From contig NC_066513.1 in the NCBI RefSeq assembly GCF_024679095.1, positions 14,367,710 through 14,431,709 of the forward strand: 64,000 nucleotides of DNA. The letters are read 5' to 3'. Below the pieces are notes generated by a model. That model was given only the letters and a program-made list of their open reading frames with translations, was not told where the DNA came from and ran no database searches. The DNA comes from Eriocheir sinensis. Taxonomy: Eukaryota > Arthropoda > Malacostraca > Decapoda > Varunidae. The first letter of the stretch is position 1. Each line of letters starts with the position of its first letter. This document shows, in pieces, positions 24,270-35,900 of this stretch. A program made the translations under genes and the position numbers.

Positions 24270-24532
24270 ATCCCCTCTTTGTTTTTTGTTTTTTTGTTTT
24301 TTCGTTTGGGTATACCCCAATGGAGGAAGGCGGTGCATGCCGCGCAACCCCCCAGACGGCTGGTAGAGAGATACCCAATTCTTTTTTAAGGAGGAGGCCC
24401 AACAACGGGGCTAAGGGTGTCGGAAAGAGCCCACCTTTCCACCCCCATGGTAACTGAAAGGTCTCGAACCCACGCCTTAGCACCCCGCCGAAGCGCAAGT
24501 CAGAGACTCTACCACGGGACCACGGGAGCCCC
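24270..24532 (-). mobile_element. tRNA-derived SINE
   Basis: On the minus strand the element begins at about 24532 with a tRNA-like head. It has an A-box-like TGGTCCCGTGG (24522-24512) and a perfect Pol III B box GGTTCGAGACC (24470-24460). The acceptor ends cannot pair, so this is not a tRNA gene. A ~150-bp tRNA-unrelated body containing GGGCCTCCTCCTTAAAAAAG follows, and the element ends in an A-rich tail with AAAAAACAAAAAAC-type sequence at about 24305-24270. This head-body-tail order is diagnostic of a SINE. Confidence 0.8.
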
Positions 24533-24604
24533 CTCTTTATGTTAGTTAGAGCAGTATTTCCCTTGAGTTACATTACAGTTAGTATTCTTAGAAGCTTTCT
24601 TCTC

Positions 24605-24722
24605 TTGCATCAATCATTTCTAAAGGCCAAAGAGGAGATCCGTCCGATTCTAATGAGTGGTATTAAAGCCTTGTCAAATATCTGCGCTGGGGCGCGGAAA
24701 TGTTTAAGAATATGACACTCTG
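24605..24722 (-). repeat. ~200-bp interspersed repeat family, inverted shortened copy
   Basis: The reverse complement starts GTGTCATATTCTTAAACATT and runs through TTTGACAAGGCTTTAATA to the GGCCTTTAGAAATGATTG end. Both ends of the family consensus are present but the middle is missing. Confidence 0.75.
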
Positions 24723-25044
24723 CCTCCCCCCCCCCCCCCTCCCCCTCCTCTTTTCTACGAAGTGGGCGGAGCACCAGTCGAGGATGCTATTGCTTATCTG
24801 AACTTCTGATGGTTGGTGGCTCACACCTTGGTCTGACCGCTGCGGAATGTGATGAAGTGGTGTCCCTCTGTATGTGATTATTATGAAATTGCACTTGTCA
24901 CTTGTTATTTTCTTGTTTATTGTTAGTATTTTCTGATTAATTTTATCTGACTGGCCCGATAGCTAGATGTTTTTTTTTCTTAAAAATGTTGTGTATATAT
25001 TCAATGACGTCACTAGACAAAAATACATAGTTGGATTGTTGTTG

Positions 25045-25385
25045 CGGGGCCCTGCAAGGATCGTTGATCGTGGCTCCCGACGAATTTGCGCGGCCCCGCA
25101 AGGTCGTCGTGGCTCATGACGAATTTGCGCGGCCCCGCAAGGGTCGTCGTGGCTCATGGCGAATTTGCGCAGTTCTGCAAGGGTCGTCGTGGCTCACGGC
25201 GAAATTGCACAGTCCTGCAAGGATCGTCGTGGCTCATGGCGAATTTGCGCAGTCCTGCAAGGGTCGTCGTGGCTCACGGCGAATTTGCGCAGTCCTGCAA
25301 AGTTTGTCGCGGCTCCCGGCGAATTTTTGAAGCCCAGCAAAGGGCGTCGCGGCTCCCTGCCAATTTGCGCGGCTCCGTAAGGATC
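25045..25385. repeat. 40-bp GC-rich minisatellite, ~8 copies
   Basis: Units of about GTCGTCGTGGCTCATGGCGA followed by ATTTGCGCAGTCCTGCAAGG, 40 bp each. Because 40 is not a multiple of 3, the frames rotate and long open frames cross all three; none is called as coding. Confidence 0.95.
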
Positions 25386-25481
25386 TATCTACCTGATAAT
25401 CAACTTCTTACACATTTACTCGCATTACATAACAAGGAAGCGTTTTCAGTAGTGTCACCGTCAAGTCAAACGCAAACATAC

Positions 25482-25884
25482 TGTTGTGCTGGAAGCTTCC
25501 CCCGGCGTCCATGGGCCTCTAGAAGGCTCCGGGAGGAGCGAGCAGGGGGGCGGGGAGCAAGGCCCCGTCCGCGCTCCGCGGGGCGCGGCCAGACGCCAGG
25601 CGGGAAGTGTTGCCAACTCGCACATATTTTTGCTACATGTTCTTGTATGATCTAGGATATACTGTAACATTCTAGACTGTACTGTTCTGGATATATATAG
25701 GAGAAGAGGGCGAGAGGGGACAGTCCCAGTCATAGTAAGCTAGTGGTAAGTGAAGAGTCAGAGTGAAGTGTACTACTAAGGAAGAATATTAAACTACAGA
25801 AGCTGTGCAAAGTGTTTACATATCTCCCTCCCACGGAGTCTCCTGACGGCGACACGGAGCCCAAGTAACACGTCCGGCATAACA
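25482..25884 (+). mobile_element. Solo LTR of a retrotransposon, 403 bp
   Basis: The ends form short inverted repeats (TGTTGTG ... CATAACA) and are flanked by a perfect 4-bp target duplication ATAC (25478-25481 and 25885-25888). A TATATATA promoter motif lies at about 25688, followed by a G/A-rich stretch and an AATATTAAA-type signal near 25786, the usual U3-R order. No internal retroviral-like genes or second LTR exist in the window, so it looks like the product of LTR-LTR recombination. A 4-bp duplication would fit a Ty3/gypsy-like element. Confidence 0.7.
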
Positions 25885-26072
25885 ATACAAACGCAAACGG
25901 GACCATACATGCCCAAAGTAGCGTTCGCCTTAATTTCCGAGCCCAAAAGGCAAACGCTTTTCATCGGCCGATCAGCGAGTAGTAACCACAGCACCACAGC
26001 AGTCAAGTTCCCGTAGGAATGTATTTTGAAGAATAAAATATAGAATATAATGCTCTTTGAGACCCATGCAGA

Positions 26073-28050
26073 AAGTTTTTTTTACAACAAAGGAGGCATC
26101 TCAAGGGCACACACACACAAAAAAACAATAATAAAAAAGCCCGCTAATCGCTGCTCCCATAAAAGAATCAGAAGAGGTGGCCAAAAGCAAGGTCAGATTC
26201 GGGAGGAGAGGTGTCCTGATACCCTCCTCTTGAAAGAGTTCAAGTCGTAGGCAGGAGCAAATACAGATGAAGGAAGATTGTTCCAGAGTTTACCAGCGTG
26301 AGGGATGAAAGAGTGAAGATGCTGGTTAACTCTTGCATAAGGGGTTTGGACAGTATAGGGATGAGCATGAGTAGAAAGTCGTGTACAGCGGGGTCGCGGG
26401 AGGGGGGGAGGCATCCAGTTAGCAAGTTCAGAAGAGCAGTCAGCGTGGAAATATCGATAGAAGATAGAAAGAGAGGCAACATCGCGGCGGAATTTAAGAG
26501 GTAGAAGACTATCAGTAGTAGCCTCCACTCTGTCCTGAAGAGCTGTGTGGGTGGAGCCCCCCCACACGTGAGATGCATACTCCATACGAGGGCGGACAAG
26601 GCCCCTATAAAAATTATATGGATAGCAACTGCGTGGGGGAGAAGAACTGGCGGAGACGATACAGAACGCCCAACCTCGAGGAAGCTGATTTAGCGAGAGA
26701 GGAGATATGAAGTTTCCAGTTGAGATTTTGAGTTAAGGATAGACCGAAGATGTTTAGTGTTGAAGAAGGTGACAGTTGAGTGTTGTCGAAGAATAGGGGA
26801 TAGGTGTTTGGAAGATTGTTTCGAGTTGATAGGTGGAGAAATTGAGTTTTTGAGGCATTGAAGGACACAAGGTTCCTTCTGCTCCAATCGGATATGATAG
26901 CAAGGTCTGAGGTTAAGCGTTCTGCAGCCTCCAGTCTGGAGTCGTGTACTTCCTATTGTGATGGTCTTCTATTGAAAGAAGTTGAATAATTCAGAGTGGA
27001 GTCGTCGGCGTACGAGTGGACAGGACAGTTTGTTATGTAAAGAAGATCATTGATGAATAACAGGAAGAGAGTGGGTGATAGGACAGAGCCCTGTGGAACG
27101 CCACTGTTGATAGGTTTAGGGGAAGAGCAGTGACCGTCTACCACCGCAGAGATAGAACGGCCGGAAAGGAAAATGAAGATAAAGGAACAGAGAGAGGGAT
27201 AGAATCCGAAAGAGGGCAGTTTAGAAAGCAAAGACTGGTGCCAGACTCTATCGAAGGCTTTCGATATGTCTAGGGCAACAGAGAAAGTTTCACCGAAACT
27301 GCTAAGAGAGGATGACCAAGAGTCAGTAAAGAGAGCAAGAAGATCGCCTGTTGAACGCCCCTTGCGGAATCCATACTGGCGATCAGATAGAAGATTAGAA
27401 GTGGAAAGGTGCTTTTGAATCTTCCGGTTAAGGATTGATTCAAAAGCTTTAGACAGACATGAAAGTAAAGCTATTGGGTGGTAGTTTGAGGGATTGGAGC
27501 GGTCACCCTTCTTAGGCACAGGCTGTACAAAGGCATACTTCCAGCAGGAAGGAAAGATAGATGTTGATAGGCAGAGACGAAAGAGTTTAACCAGGCAGGG
27601 TGTCAGCACAGAAGCACAGTTTTTAAGGACAATAGGAGGCACTCCATCAGGTCCATAAGCCTTCTGAGAGTTGAGGTCAGAGAGGGCAAAGAAAACATCA
27701 TTAGGAAGAATCTTAATAACAGGCATAAAGGAGTCAGAGGGGGGATAAGTAGGAGGAATATGCCCAGAATCGTCCAAGGTGGAGTTCTTACAGAAAGTTT
27801 GAGCGAAGAGTTCAGCCTTAAAGACAGATGAGACGGCAGTGCTGTCGTCAGGGTTAAGGAGAGGAGGGAACGAGGAAGAAGTGAAATTGGAGGAGATATT
27901 TTTGGCTAGATGCCAGAAGTCACGGGAAGAATTAGAAGAAGCAAGGTGTTGACATTTTCTATTTATAAAAGAAGTTTTGGTAAGTCGGAGAATAGATTTG
28001 GCACGATTCCGGGCTGAAATGTATAGATCAAAGTTTGTTGGTGTTGTATA
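26073..28050 (-). mobile_element. 5'-truncated LINE with reverse transcriptase (jockey/I-like)
   Basis: Minus-strand reverse transcriptase of a non-LTR retrotransposon. It enters in frame at about 28050 and runs through RT blocks KKGDRSNPSNYHPIALLSC, QYGFRKGRSTGD, ALDISKAFDRVWHQ, SGVPQGSVLSPTLFLLFIND and the catalytic SYADDSTL, then the thumb and C-terminal region, ending at TGA near 26193. It is broken by an in-frame TAG at 26955-26953 and a frameshift near 26616. The endonuclease and any ORF1 are missing, so it was truncated at insertion. The 3' UTR (26192-26073) ends GCCTCCTTTGTTGTAAAAAA; the same tail occurs at 34563-34666 and 41076-41130. Clade assignment is tentative. Confidence 0.88.
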
Positions 28051-28595
28051 AAGAAATATTTATTTTTCTGTCATTTCACATGAAAAAGATCCTGAAAATG
28101 ACATAAGGGAAGGGAAAAAAGGGAAGATGCTGCGTTTTCTGATGACGTTTCGCATCTTTTTGACCCCTAGACAGACTCTATTTCGATCGTGGCTGTGACT
28201 TCAATCCCAGAACAGCACTGCTGTTTTTTTCGTATGTTAGTGCGTTTCTTGCATCATCTCTTAACATAATTATCATGTGGGGGCGAGAAAATATATATTT
28301 TTGCAATCTTATAGTTGAAATCAAGCTAAAACAAGGAGAAATTAGAGTTGGCTCAGGACTCATACATACGAACTGAAAACATAACTCTTGCCGCCGAGAA
28401 TTCGTCTGCCGCTGGATGAGGGGCATATACAAAGGATTAAGCACAAGTGATCTGTAGTCAATCTCTAGATACAAAACGTCGAATTCTTCCATCTTCCTAC
28501 TTCCGACAGTGTGCACCCTGATAAGTACTTGGATCTGAAAAGTGATGTACACGACAGTTTTTGCGGTGGCGCCTGTTGTCTGGCAGCGGGGCTGT
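28051..28595. other. AT-rich flank between LINE and inverted repeat, no gene
   Basis: A 162-codon minus-strand frame (28666-28178) overlaps the THAP exon on the other strand and shows no domain; I treat it as chance. Confidence 0.45.
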
Positions 28596-28742
28596 GATTC
28601 GTATAGAGGTTTTGCAGCTGACGTCATCAGTGGGGGTGCGGGGGTAGCGCGGGCCTGCACGGCCATCTTGGAAGTCAGTGGTGGTAATCACTTATCAAAG
28701 CAAACCTTGGTGGCGGCTAAACAAGTGCTCTGTGTGTTCGTC

Positions 28743-28917
28743 ATGGGATACGTATGCTCTGCGGTTGGATGTTCTAACCGACACGGGAGTGATGTTGTGT
28801 CATTTTATAGATTTCCAGCGAATCCAGAAGAGCGGGGGAAGTGGATAGCAGCTGTGAGGAGGTAAAACTGGCAGCCGTCTGCTTCATCTCGACTCTACAG
28901 TGCTCATTTTGTCAGAG
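28743..28917 (+). pseudogene. Broken THAP zinc-finger exon
   Basis: From ATG 28743 the frame reads MGYVCSAVGCSNRHGSD, then VSFYRFPANPEERGKWIAAV, a clear THAP (C2CH) DNA-binding domain start. The frame meets TAA at 28863-28865 and then resumes without a shift as NWQPSASSRLYSAHFVRG before a GTAAAT donor at 28918. In the family the stop position is normally a lysine codon (AAA to TAA), and the third zinc ligand, normally Cys in CxxH, is Tyr here. Two damaging changes mark it as a decayed copy. THAP domains occur in host factors and at the N-terminus of P-element-type transposases; the flanking inverted repeats (28602-28627 and 29761-29784) favour a transposon origin. Confidence 0.7.
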
Positions 28918-29199
28918 GTAAATATTACAGGCAAGACTGATCAGATTATTACATGAGGTAACATTCATTTAGGTATTGCCCCGGGTCCCCTAGCTTATTG
29001 TGTGGCGGGGGATTACTCCGGAACGGGATTTACATGAGCTGGCGGAGGTAAACACGCAAGGCGGCGCTCAAGCAGGGGAAGAAAATGGGAAAGGAAATTC
29101 AGTGGAGGCAAAGTGCATAGGGACAGAGCTCAGTGCTGCGTGGTGTATATAAATGTACGCAGGGAAGTGACCAAGAGTGCGTAGTGTAAGGTGACTTGC

Positions 29200-29545
29200 C
29201 ATCACCTGCCCTCACCTGTCATCACTTGCCCTCACCTGTTTGCCTGCCTGTGCTGCCAACCTGGGCCTACCTGGGCATCACTGGTCAGCAACAGATCGGC
29301 CAGGCAGAGGGACAGCCAGTCAACCGACCAGCCAGACAGTCAGCCAACCAACCAATCAGCCAGTCAACCAGCCAGCCAATCAGCCAGTCAGTCAACCACC
29401 AAGCCATCCAGTCGGTCAGTTAGACAGTCAGTCACTTTACCAATCAGCCAGCCAATCAACCCAACAGGCAACCAGTCAACTCACCAGTCAACCAGACAGC
29501 CAGCCAGCCAGCTGGACAGCCAGTCTACCAGTCTCCTCCTCCAAA
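29200..29545. repeat. Degenerate (CCAG/TCAA/CCAA) tetranucleotide repeat
   Basis: CCAGTCAACCAGCCAGCCAA-type words fill about 29300-29545, opening Gln/Ser/Pro-rich frames in all phases. Confidence 0.9.
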
Positions 29546-29789
29546 AGCACTGATTTTTTCGATGTATTTAGCTTCGCAGCATTCTCAAGCGATCTCGCGT
29601 AATCACTTAACAAAAATGATGCTGAAGGTCCTGCCATTTGCCCGCGGGTAGTGACTTAGGGATGGGGCATACGTGGTGTGTCTGTTCACTCTGCTGGGGA
29701 GGTGACCACCAGCGGGTTTGCAGACGACGCACAAGGTGCAGACGACGCTATTTCGTGACGTCACTGCAAAACCTCTATTCAGTACAAAC

Positions 29790-30655
29790 ACTGTGTTGTA
29801 TGCTTGCGTTTGACTTAATTGTCGGTGACACTACTGAAAACGCTTGGAATGGGAGGAGGAAGAAAAGAGGCAAGAGAGGAGTAGGGAAGAATAGAGAATG
29901 GGAAGAAAACGAAAATAGTCAGAATTAGCAACGAATGAATACTCGTAAAAGCGAGAAGAAAGGGGAAGGGAAGAAAGGGAGTGAAAGAATTTAAGTAATG
30001 GGGAGAATTCTCAACGAAGGAAAGAAAGAAGAAAAAAAGATGATACGACTGAAAAACAAAATAAATAAGGGAGAACGTTGAAGTTGCTGAACCAACAGGA
30101 ATTTGAGACGAACGAAGTGTATTCATCGTAGAAGGGAATGACAAATGAAGTAATATAAGTGTAGCAGAGAATTGCAATGTGGTAATCAAGTGTACGTTGC
30201 AGGGAATGACTGTGTTGTGTAGCAAAGAATAATGACAAGTTAGAAACCATAATGCAACACCACAAACAGGAAGGAAAATTAAAAAGATGGAACGGAGGAA
30301 AAGAGGAAGCCGATCGAGAGAAGGAAGGAGGGGCGAAGGCAGGACAGGCAAATGGAGCAATAATAAAACAAATCCACGAAGAGGAAGGAAGACAAGACAA
30401 TGAGGGGAAGGAGAATTAGAAGGAGAGGAGATTAGAGGAGAGGAAGGAAGAGAAGCGATGAAGAGAGAAAAGAGAAGAAAAAGACGAGCGGTACAAACTT
30501 GGAGGAGGGACTGTTCTTGTGTCTCGAGCGATAGACTCTCTTTATTTATTTATTTATTTATATATGACCCACAAAATATACTAGAGATAAATCAGAGTAT
30601 GTGCTTATCTTTATATTCATCCATACATTCTCTGGTAATATTTCTGTGGTTTCCG

Positions 30656-30707
<52 letters not shown>

Positions 30708-31000
30708 GCCTGAGTGAAATATTATAGTGTAATAAACTCTCGTAGAATCACTAGTAAAATTGAAAGTAATAATGTAAATAAAAATAAACGTGAAGAGATA
30801 AATATGAAAGCTCACGAAAGGCAGAACAAAGTGACATATCACCTTCTCTGTGTAGTAAAAACATGATTATTTAATTAATCCCATACCCGCAACAGTAGTT
30901 TAGAGTAACTCCTCGCCACAATATGTCATACTTGTCATTCTAAGTAGTTAGTTGTGCTTATTAACTATGATTTTTAATAATATTTTTACTGCGAAGATCC
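29790..31000. other. Purine-rich intergenic DNA with (TTTA)n and (CA)n-poly(A)
   Basis: No gene. A/G-rich at 29840-30480, (TTTA)n at 30540-30565, (CA)n followed by poly(A) at 30660-30708. Confidence 0.6.
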
Positions 31001-31064
31001 GAAGTGAAGGGCCGCGCCGAAGCCTCCGCCGGATACCTCCCAGCTGAGGGGTGAGAGTGAGGGA

Positions 31065-31430
31065 GAATATTCCTTTATTTTCCATTTATTAAGCAAGACA
31101 ACACCTCCACAGACCTCAGACTAAGATAATTAAGCCTGTAATATAATTTTGGACCTTAATATAGAGCCATAGAGCGTTTCAGAGGGGTGAGATAGTGAGA
31201 AATGAAGGTTTTTGTTGATAGGCCTAATATTTATTCTTCATTATTTTTTTCCGTTTATTAAGCAGGACAACAACTTCATGAACCTCAGACTAAGTTAATG
31301 AAACCTGTTATTTAATTCTGGACCTTGATGTTGAGCCATAGAGCGTCACAAGGGGGTGAGATAGTGAGAAATGAAGTTTGTTTTGTTAAGGTGATATAGG
31401 CCTAATTTTTATCCCTTTATTATTTTTTTT
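31065..31430. repeat. ~185-bp tandem duplication
   Basis: Two diverged units share TTTATTAAGCA.GACAACA, CCTCAGACTAAG.TAAT, GAGCCATAGAGCGT and GGGGTGAGATAGTGAGAAAT in the same order; a partial third copy lies near 31545. Confidence 0.85.
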
Positions 31431-31439
31431 TCCTATTGC

Positions 31440-32365
31440 CTTTATTGTTCCTCCCCTGTCTTTAGGCCTCTCAGAATATCATTCTTTTCTACTGCTTTCT
31501 TCTGGGTGAATAATAATTCTAATGACATTTAATTTATGTAATGCTAAGTAACATGAAGAAAGAAAATAAGTTAATTAAGTCTGTAATTTAATGCAGGTGG
31601 TGCCAGGTGGCCTCAGGTGTGCCCACTCATTACCAGGGCCTGTAGGTGGGGTCATGGGCTTACAGGTGTGCTTCATGACCTCAAGTCTTTACAGGTGCTG
31701 ACAAACCTAACAGACCTAACCTAAGACCCTGAGACAAACCTAACAGGGACTTAAGAGTCATAGGCGTGCTTGGAGGTGCTTCTGGGTAGCTACCCCATAG
31801 ATGGCTTCAGCAGTGACAGGTGTCATTAGGGAACTGATCAGTCACTGCATCAGTCAGTGTCCTGGAGCTCTGGGCTGTGTGGTGGCTGGTAAGGTGAAGG
31901 GTGTGCTGCGGTGTATATTGTTTGGATGTCTTGACACCTGGATCTGTTAGTAAACTAATAACCCTACCTTTACCCAGTGGATAGTAACCTGTTGCTTGTA
32001 AAATACTCTTATTGTCAAAAAATATCATCCTATTACACCTTATGATAGTAATCTATTGCTGCTTAAATAGTTACCGGTTATTGTTAAGAATACTAACTTA
32101 TCTGTGTGGGGTGTGGGGAGCTTTGCCCCCTGACTCCAGCACAGTATTCTATCGCAGTTACATTAGTATGAAATAGTTAAAATTATTAGGCATCCAAAAT
32201 GACTCACTGTTTGGTGGAGGAACTGTCCTGAATTTTAGTTGCCAGTCACCATCACCCCAGCTACAGGTTGTGTAGTAACACAGTGCTCATCTTTTGCTTT
32301 TACGTGTACTTTAGGTACCTTTTTTAGAGATAAGTAGACAACTCAACATAATGTAGCAATTAATT
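31440..32365. other. Upstream flank of TSC2-a, no gene
   Basis: Plain AT-rich DNA with short degenerate repeats such as AACCTAACAGACCTAACC at about 31705. No exon recognised. Confidence 0.5.
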
Positions 32366-32370
32366 GAAAA

Positions 32371-32593
32371 CTAACCCGGTAGCAGCAGGGATCATGTTTC
32401 TTAATGGTCCCTCCAAGAGAGAAAAATGAGAAAAATTCACCCCTCACATAAACCATTTCATAATATATATCAAAGCATTTGTGATCAGATTATGTATCAT
32501 CTATTCTTAGGGGTTTATATCATGGCACAAATTTGGCCCGTCGCTACTACACGGTAAAGCCATAAATTTGGCCCTTCGCTGCTACTGGGCTAA
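32371..32593. mobile_element. Candidate MITE (TIR CTAACCCGGTAGCAGC) upstream of TSC2-a
   Basis: The left end CTAACCCGGTAGCAGCAGGG matches the inverted right end TTAGCCCAGTAGCAGCGAAG over about 18 bp with three mismatches. The right terminus is itself present twice in tandem (32529-32558 and 32565-32593). Confidence 0.55.
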
Positions 32594-32989
32594 GTAATAA
32601 CTGTATAGGGAAACTTCTCAAGTCAGCAAGATATTATTCCTATCTGTAAGTTATCCATAAGATGATAGCCGTTAGAGTGGTTGGCATTGGGACAGCCTCA
32701 TTTGTAGCTTAACTCTATAAGACTAGTACTGTACAGGATTCACTATTGTATAAAAGTTCAATGATAGTAATTTTTTTTCTCTTTTTACCTTGTAATACCT
32801 TAATGACTTACTGCTGGCAAAACTTCATTCCCAACATAACTCAGGTGACCTTTTTGTTATTTTAAACACTGACTGAAAGAGTTTAATTTTGCTTGTAAAG
32901 TTTTGAGCATAAGATGTAAGAGAATGCAGATATAAGATAATGCAGACCACTGAATGAGGCTTGATGTGCAGCAGGGAGATGTCACCACA

Positions 32990-35900
32990 ATGAGCAAGGA
33001 CAGTAAAGGAGACAAGAGTTTCCCTGAGAGACTCAAGCGATGGTTCAAGATCGAGCGTGGCAATGCCCCAGGGGTGCGGGACATTCGCCTCACCGAGGAG
33101 CTCAAGCTGGAACTGAGCAGTGACTCGCCAGTCCTTGTGCGTCTCAAGGCCATCCGGGAGCTGACCGAAGTCCTTGCCACCAGGAGACTTGAGGAGGTGT
33201 GTACATGGTGTTTTTGTAGCTGGTTATGTACAGGAGTAGGAGCAGTGGAGTGAGGTAATGTACTGAACCAGTACTAGGGAGGCTGAGAGATGACTGGTAC
33301 CTGTTGCTTTAGTCAGAGTGGGTGGCAAGTGTAATTGTTTTCACCTTTTTTCCTAGTATGGCATAGAAAAGCTGTGGACGCTAGTGCGTGACCTCCTGTC
33401 CCTGCCATGTCCTGCTGAGCACCGCCATACCACCCTGCAGATGCTCACCACGCTTGCTGCTGGACATGACCGCCTGGGGCCCATGCGTCATGTCTTCTAT
33501 AACTATATTGTGGAGAATTACCAGCTTGAAGACACCAGACATATGTAAGTAGCATGTTTTATTGTAAGGAAAGACCTACAGTTACCCTTCCTTTAAATTG
33601 GCAGGTGTTTTTGCAGAGGGTAACCAGGTGGAGTTGCCAAAAGCTGGATTATTAAACAGTCTATTTCTTTATTTTGTTTAAAAATAAAATAATAAAAAAA
33701 AAACCCAGCTGCCCTTGTGATTATTATTGTTTGAAATTGCTCTCTCCCTCTCTTTGTAAGCAGGTTTAGTTGGGAAAGGATGATATTATTTCAAAGGTTT
33801 GATCTTTTGTACCTGAAGAATGAAAGCACTTTCCATAGTGATAATTAGTGTGCGGTACTGTAATTCATGTTAGCAAATAAAGTAAATAGTATTATGGTGT
33901 ATGACATCTATTACATGACTTTGTGTTAGTAAGTTGGCAGTCATGAGGAAGAATCATGTTCTGAATTGAATTACAGTTACTATTGCACAGAAACTCAATC
34001 TAAGATATACTTCTTGTGTGCATTATGAAAAGTATCAGTATTTTCTGTATAAAAGAACAGGAAGGTACAATATTTGGATGTATCATGTAGGCTGTCATTT
34101 AGCTGGGGATTATCACAACAAGATTTCAGTATCAAGTAAGTGATGCATTTGAAATTTCTCGTGGCTTTTCCCCAGCTTCGACTTCTTTCGTGAGGTGATA
34201 GCAGAGGGGAAGCAGCTGGAGTACATCGATGAATATGTTGGTCCATTCCTCCTTGACTGGCTGCCTGGCCTCCTCTCCTCACCTCAGGCTGCTGATGCTC
34301 TCAACCTCATCATCATTCTTGTCAAGTTCAACTCTGCCTACCTGGATGAGCCTGTAGTAACAGGCTTTGTGAAGTAAGGGAATGAGGTGTTACATGAATT
34401 AGAGGTTTATCACAAAGAGTTAGCCCCACATTGAATATGGCTCTCAAATCTTTCATCATGTTTTTAAAGCTGTGGGCCATCCTTGAAGCCAATGGATTCC
34501 TTGTGTAATTTTTTTTCAATCTAAACCTCCAGCTAGAATATTTGTGAGCAGTCCCCTCTTTCAGCCACCTCTTTGGATTCTTTTTAGGAGCAGCAAGTAA
34601 TGGGCTTTTTTTTATTATTGTTTCCTTTTTTTTGTGCCCTTGAGCTGTCTCCTTTGTTATAAAAAGAAATGAAGTCCATATGCCATCATCAGCAAATATA
34701 TATATATATATATTAAGAAAACCCCCAAAATCAAGTGTTCTAAGGTAACTGTAAGCATTTATTAGGAATCTTACATACAATGTGTAAATATTACCACATA
34801 TAGTCCATTCTAAGTCAGCCATCAGCATATTCTCAAGCATCCACTTCTGGTCCGTTCACCCACTTTTTTTCCTGAAGGCAAGTAGTGATACAGCTCCACC
34901 GCGCAAGCAATGAGGGTGAGGCTCTACTGTGCCTGCGTGTGCTGGATGCTGTGCTGGCGTACAGCTACCTGCCCTCCTCAGCCCTCCCCACCTTCATCAC
35001 AGCACTCACCAGGGCTGTCAATGTACCACAGCTCACCACAGAGTCTTGGAAGGTGGGCACATTGATGCACTATGTGTGTGTGTATCATGTATATGTATTG
35101 TTGTGATAAACATACTTTCTAGATCATGTTTAGTTTTTTTAGGATAGATAATTAATAGAGATTGATGGTTTGCTTTATGAATCATATGTATGGTAAGTCT
35201 TAAATTGGGGAGTCAGTAAAATATGTGCAAATACTCTTTCAGATTATGCGTAACCTGCTCGGGACTCACTTGGGGAACAGTGGCTTGTTTGTTTTGTGTC
35301 GGCTGATCCAGAGCAACTGTGATGCACACATGATCCGCGGCGGGATATTCTTTGTGACATCAGCGCTCTGGGGCAGCAACAAGGTGTCTTCCCTCCACTA
35401 CAAGCCTGCTGCTGTCCTTCCTAACCTGAGAGAGGTGTGTTTCATGGGTCTTTACACCTGTGTGGCAAATGGGCAAATTAGTTGTATTTACTTAGCTGTA
35501 GCATTCTAATTTTGGACTTTTCTTGTGTTTTCTTCCTCTGTATCTGGTGCTATCCACATTGTGTTTTATCAGGCTTCCAAGAACAACCATGTGCTGGTGG
35601 TGTATGAGATCGCCCTCAGTGTGCAGAAGCTGGTCTCTAAGATGTACATGGAGCTCCATTTCTCATCGTGGGACCTTGTCCTGGACATCCTCAACAATCT
35701 CTTTGAACACACAGGTTAGTATGTAAAATATTATTACTTATGCAGAATATACAGGGGCATGCTCGTTGTAAAGAGACAGAGATGACAAAAATGTAATACT
35801 GCAAATCTAGTGATCTGAATTTACTTAGTCTCATCAATGTTGTTAATTGTATACATTGGTGGTAGTAATGACAATGAATACTGTCTTCCAGTGGCAATGG

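Larger units (their letters stand above)
28602..29784. mobile_element. Candidate DNA transposon remnant with ~24-bp inverted repeats
   Basis: The left end TAGAGGTTTTGCAGCTGACG and the right end (read on the minus strand) TAGAGGTTTTGCAGTGACGT match over about 24 bp with one indel, in inverted orientation. Between them lies the THAP exon. Flanks TTCGTA and TTCAGTA are only loosely similar, so no firm target duplication. Confidence 0.5.

Noticed and set aside
24440..24532. A tRNA gene on the minus strand
   Set aside because: A and B boxes are present, but acceptor ends do not pair and the unit continues into a SINE body with an A-rich tail.
25031..25655. Open frames over the 40-bp minisatellite and solo LTR
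   Set aside because: Repeat translation in three rotating frames, running into non-coding LTR sequence.
28178..28666. 162-codon minus-strand open frame
   Set aside because: Antisense to the THAP exon and without recognisable motifs.
32954..32989. Upstream in-frame ATG at 32954 as TSC2-a start
   Set aside because: It would add MRLDVQQGDVTT, with no counterpart in tuberin N-termini; ATG at 32990 has a CACA-ATG context and gives the family-like MSKDSK start.
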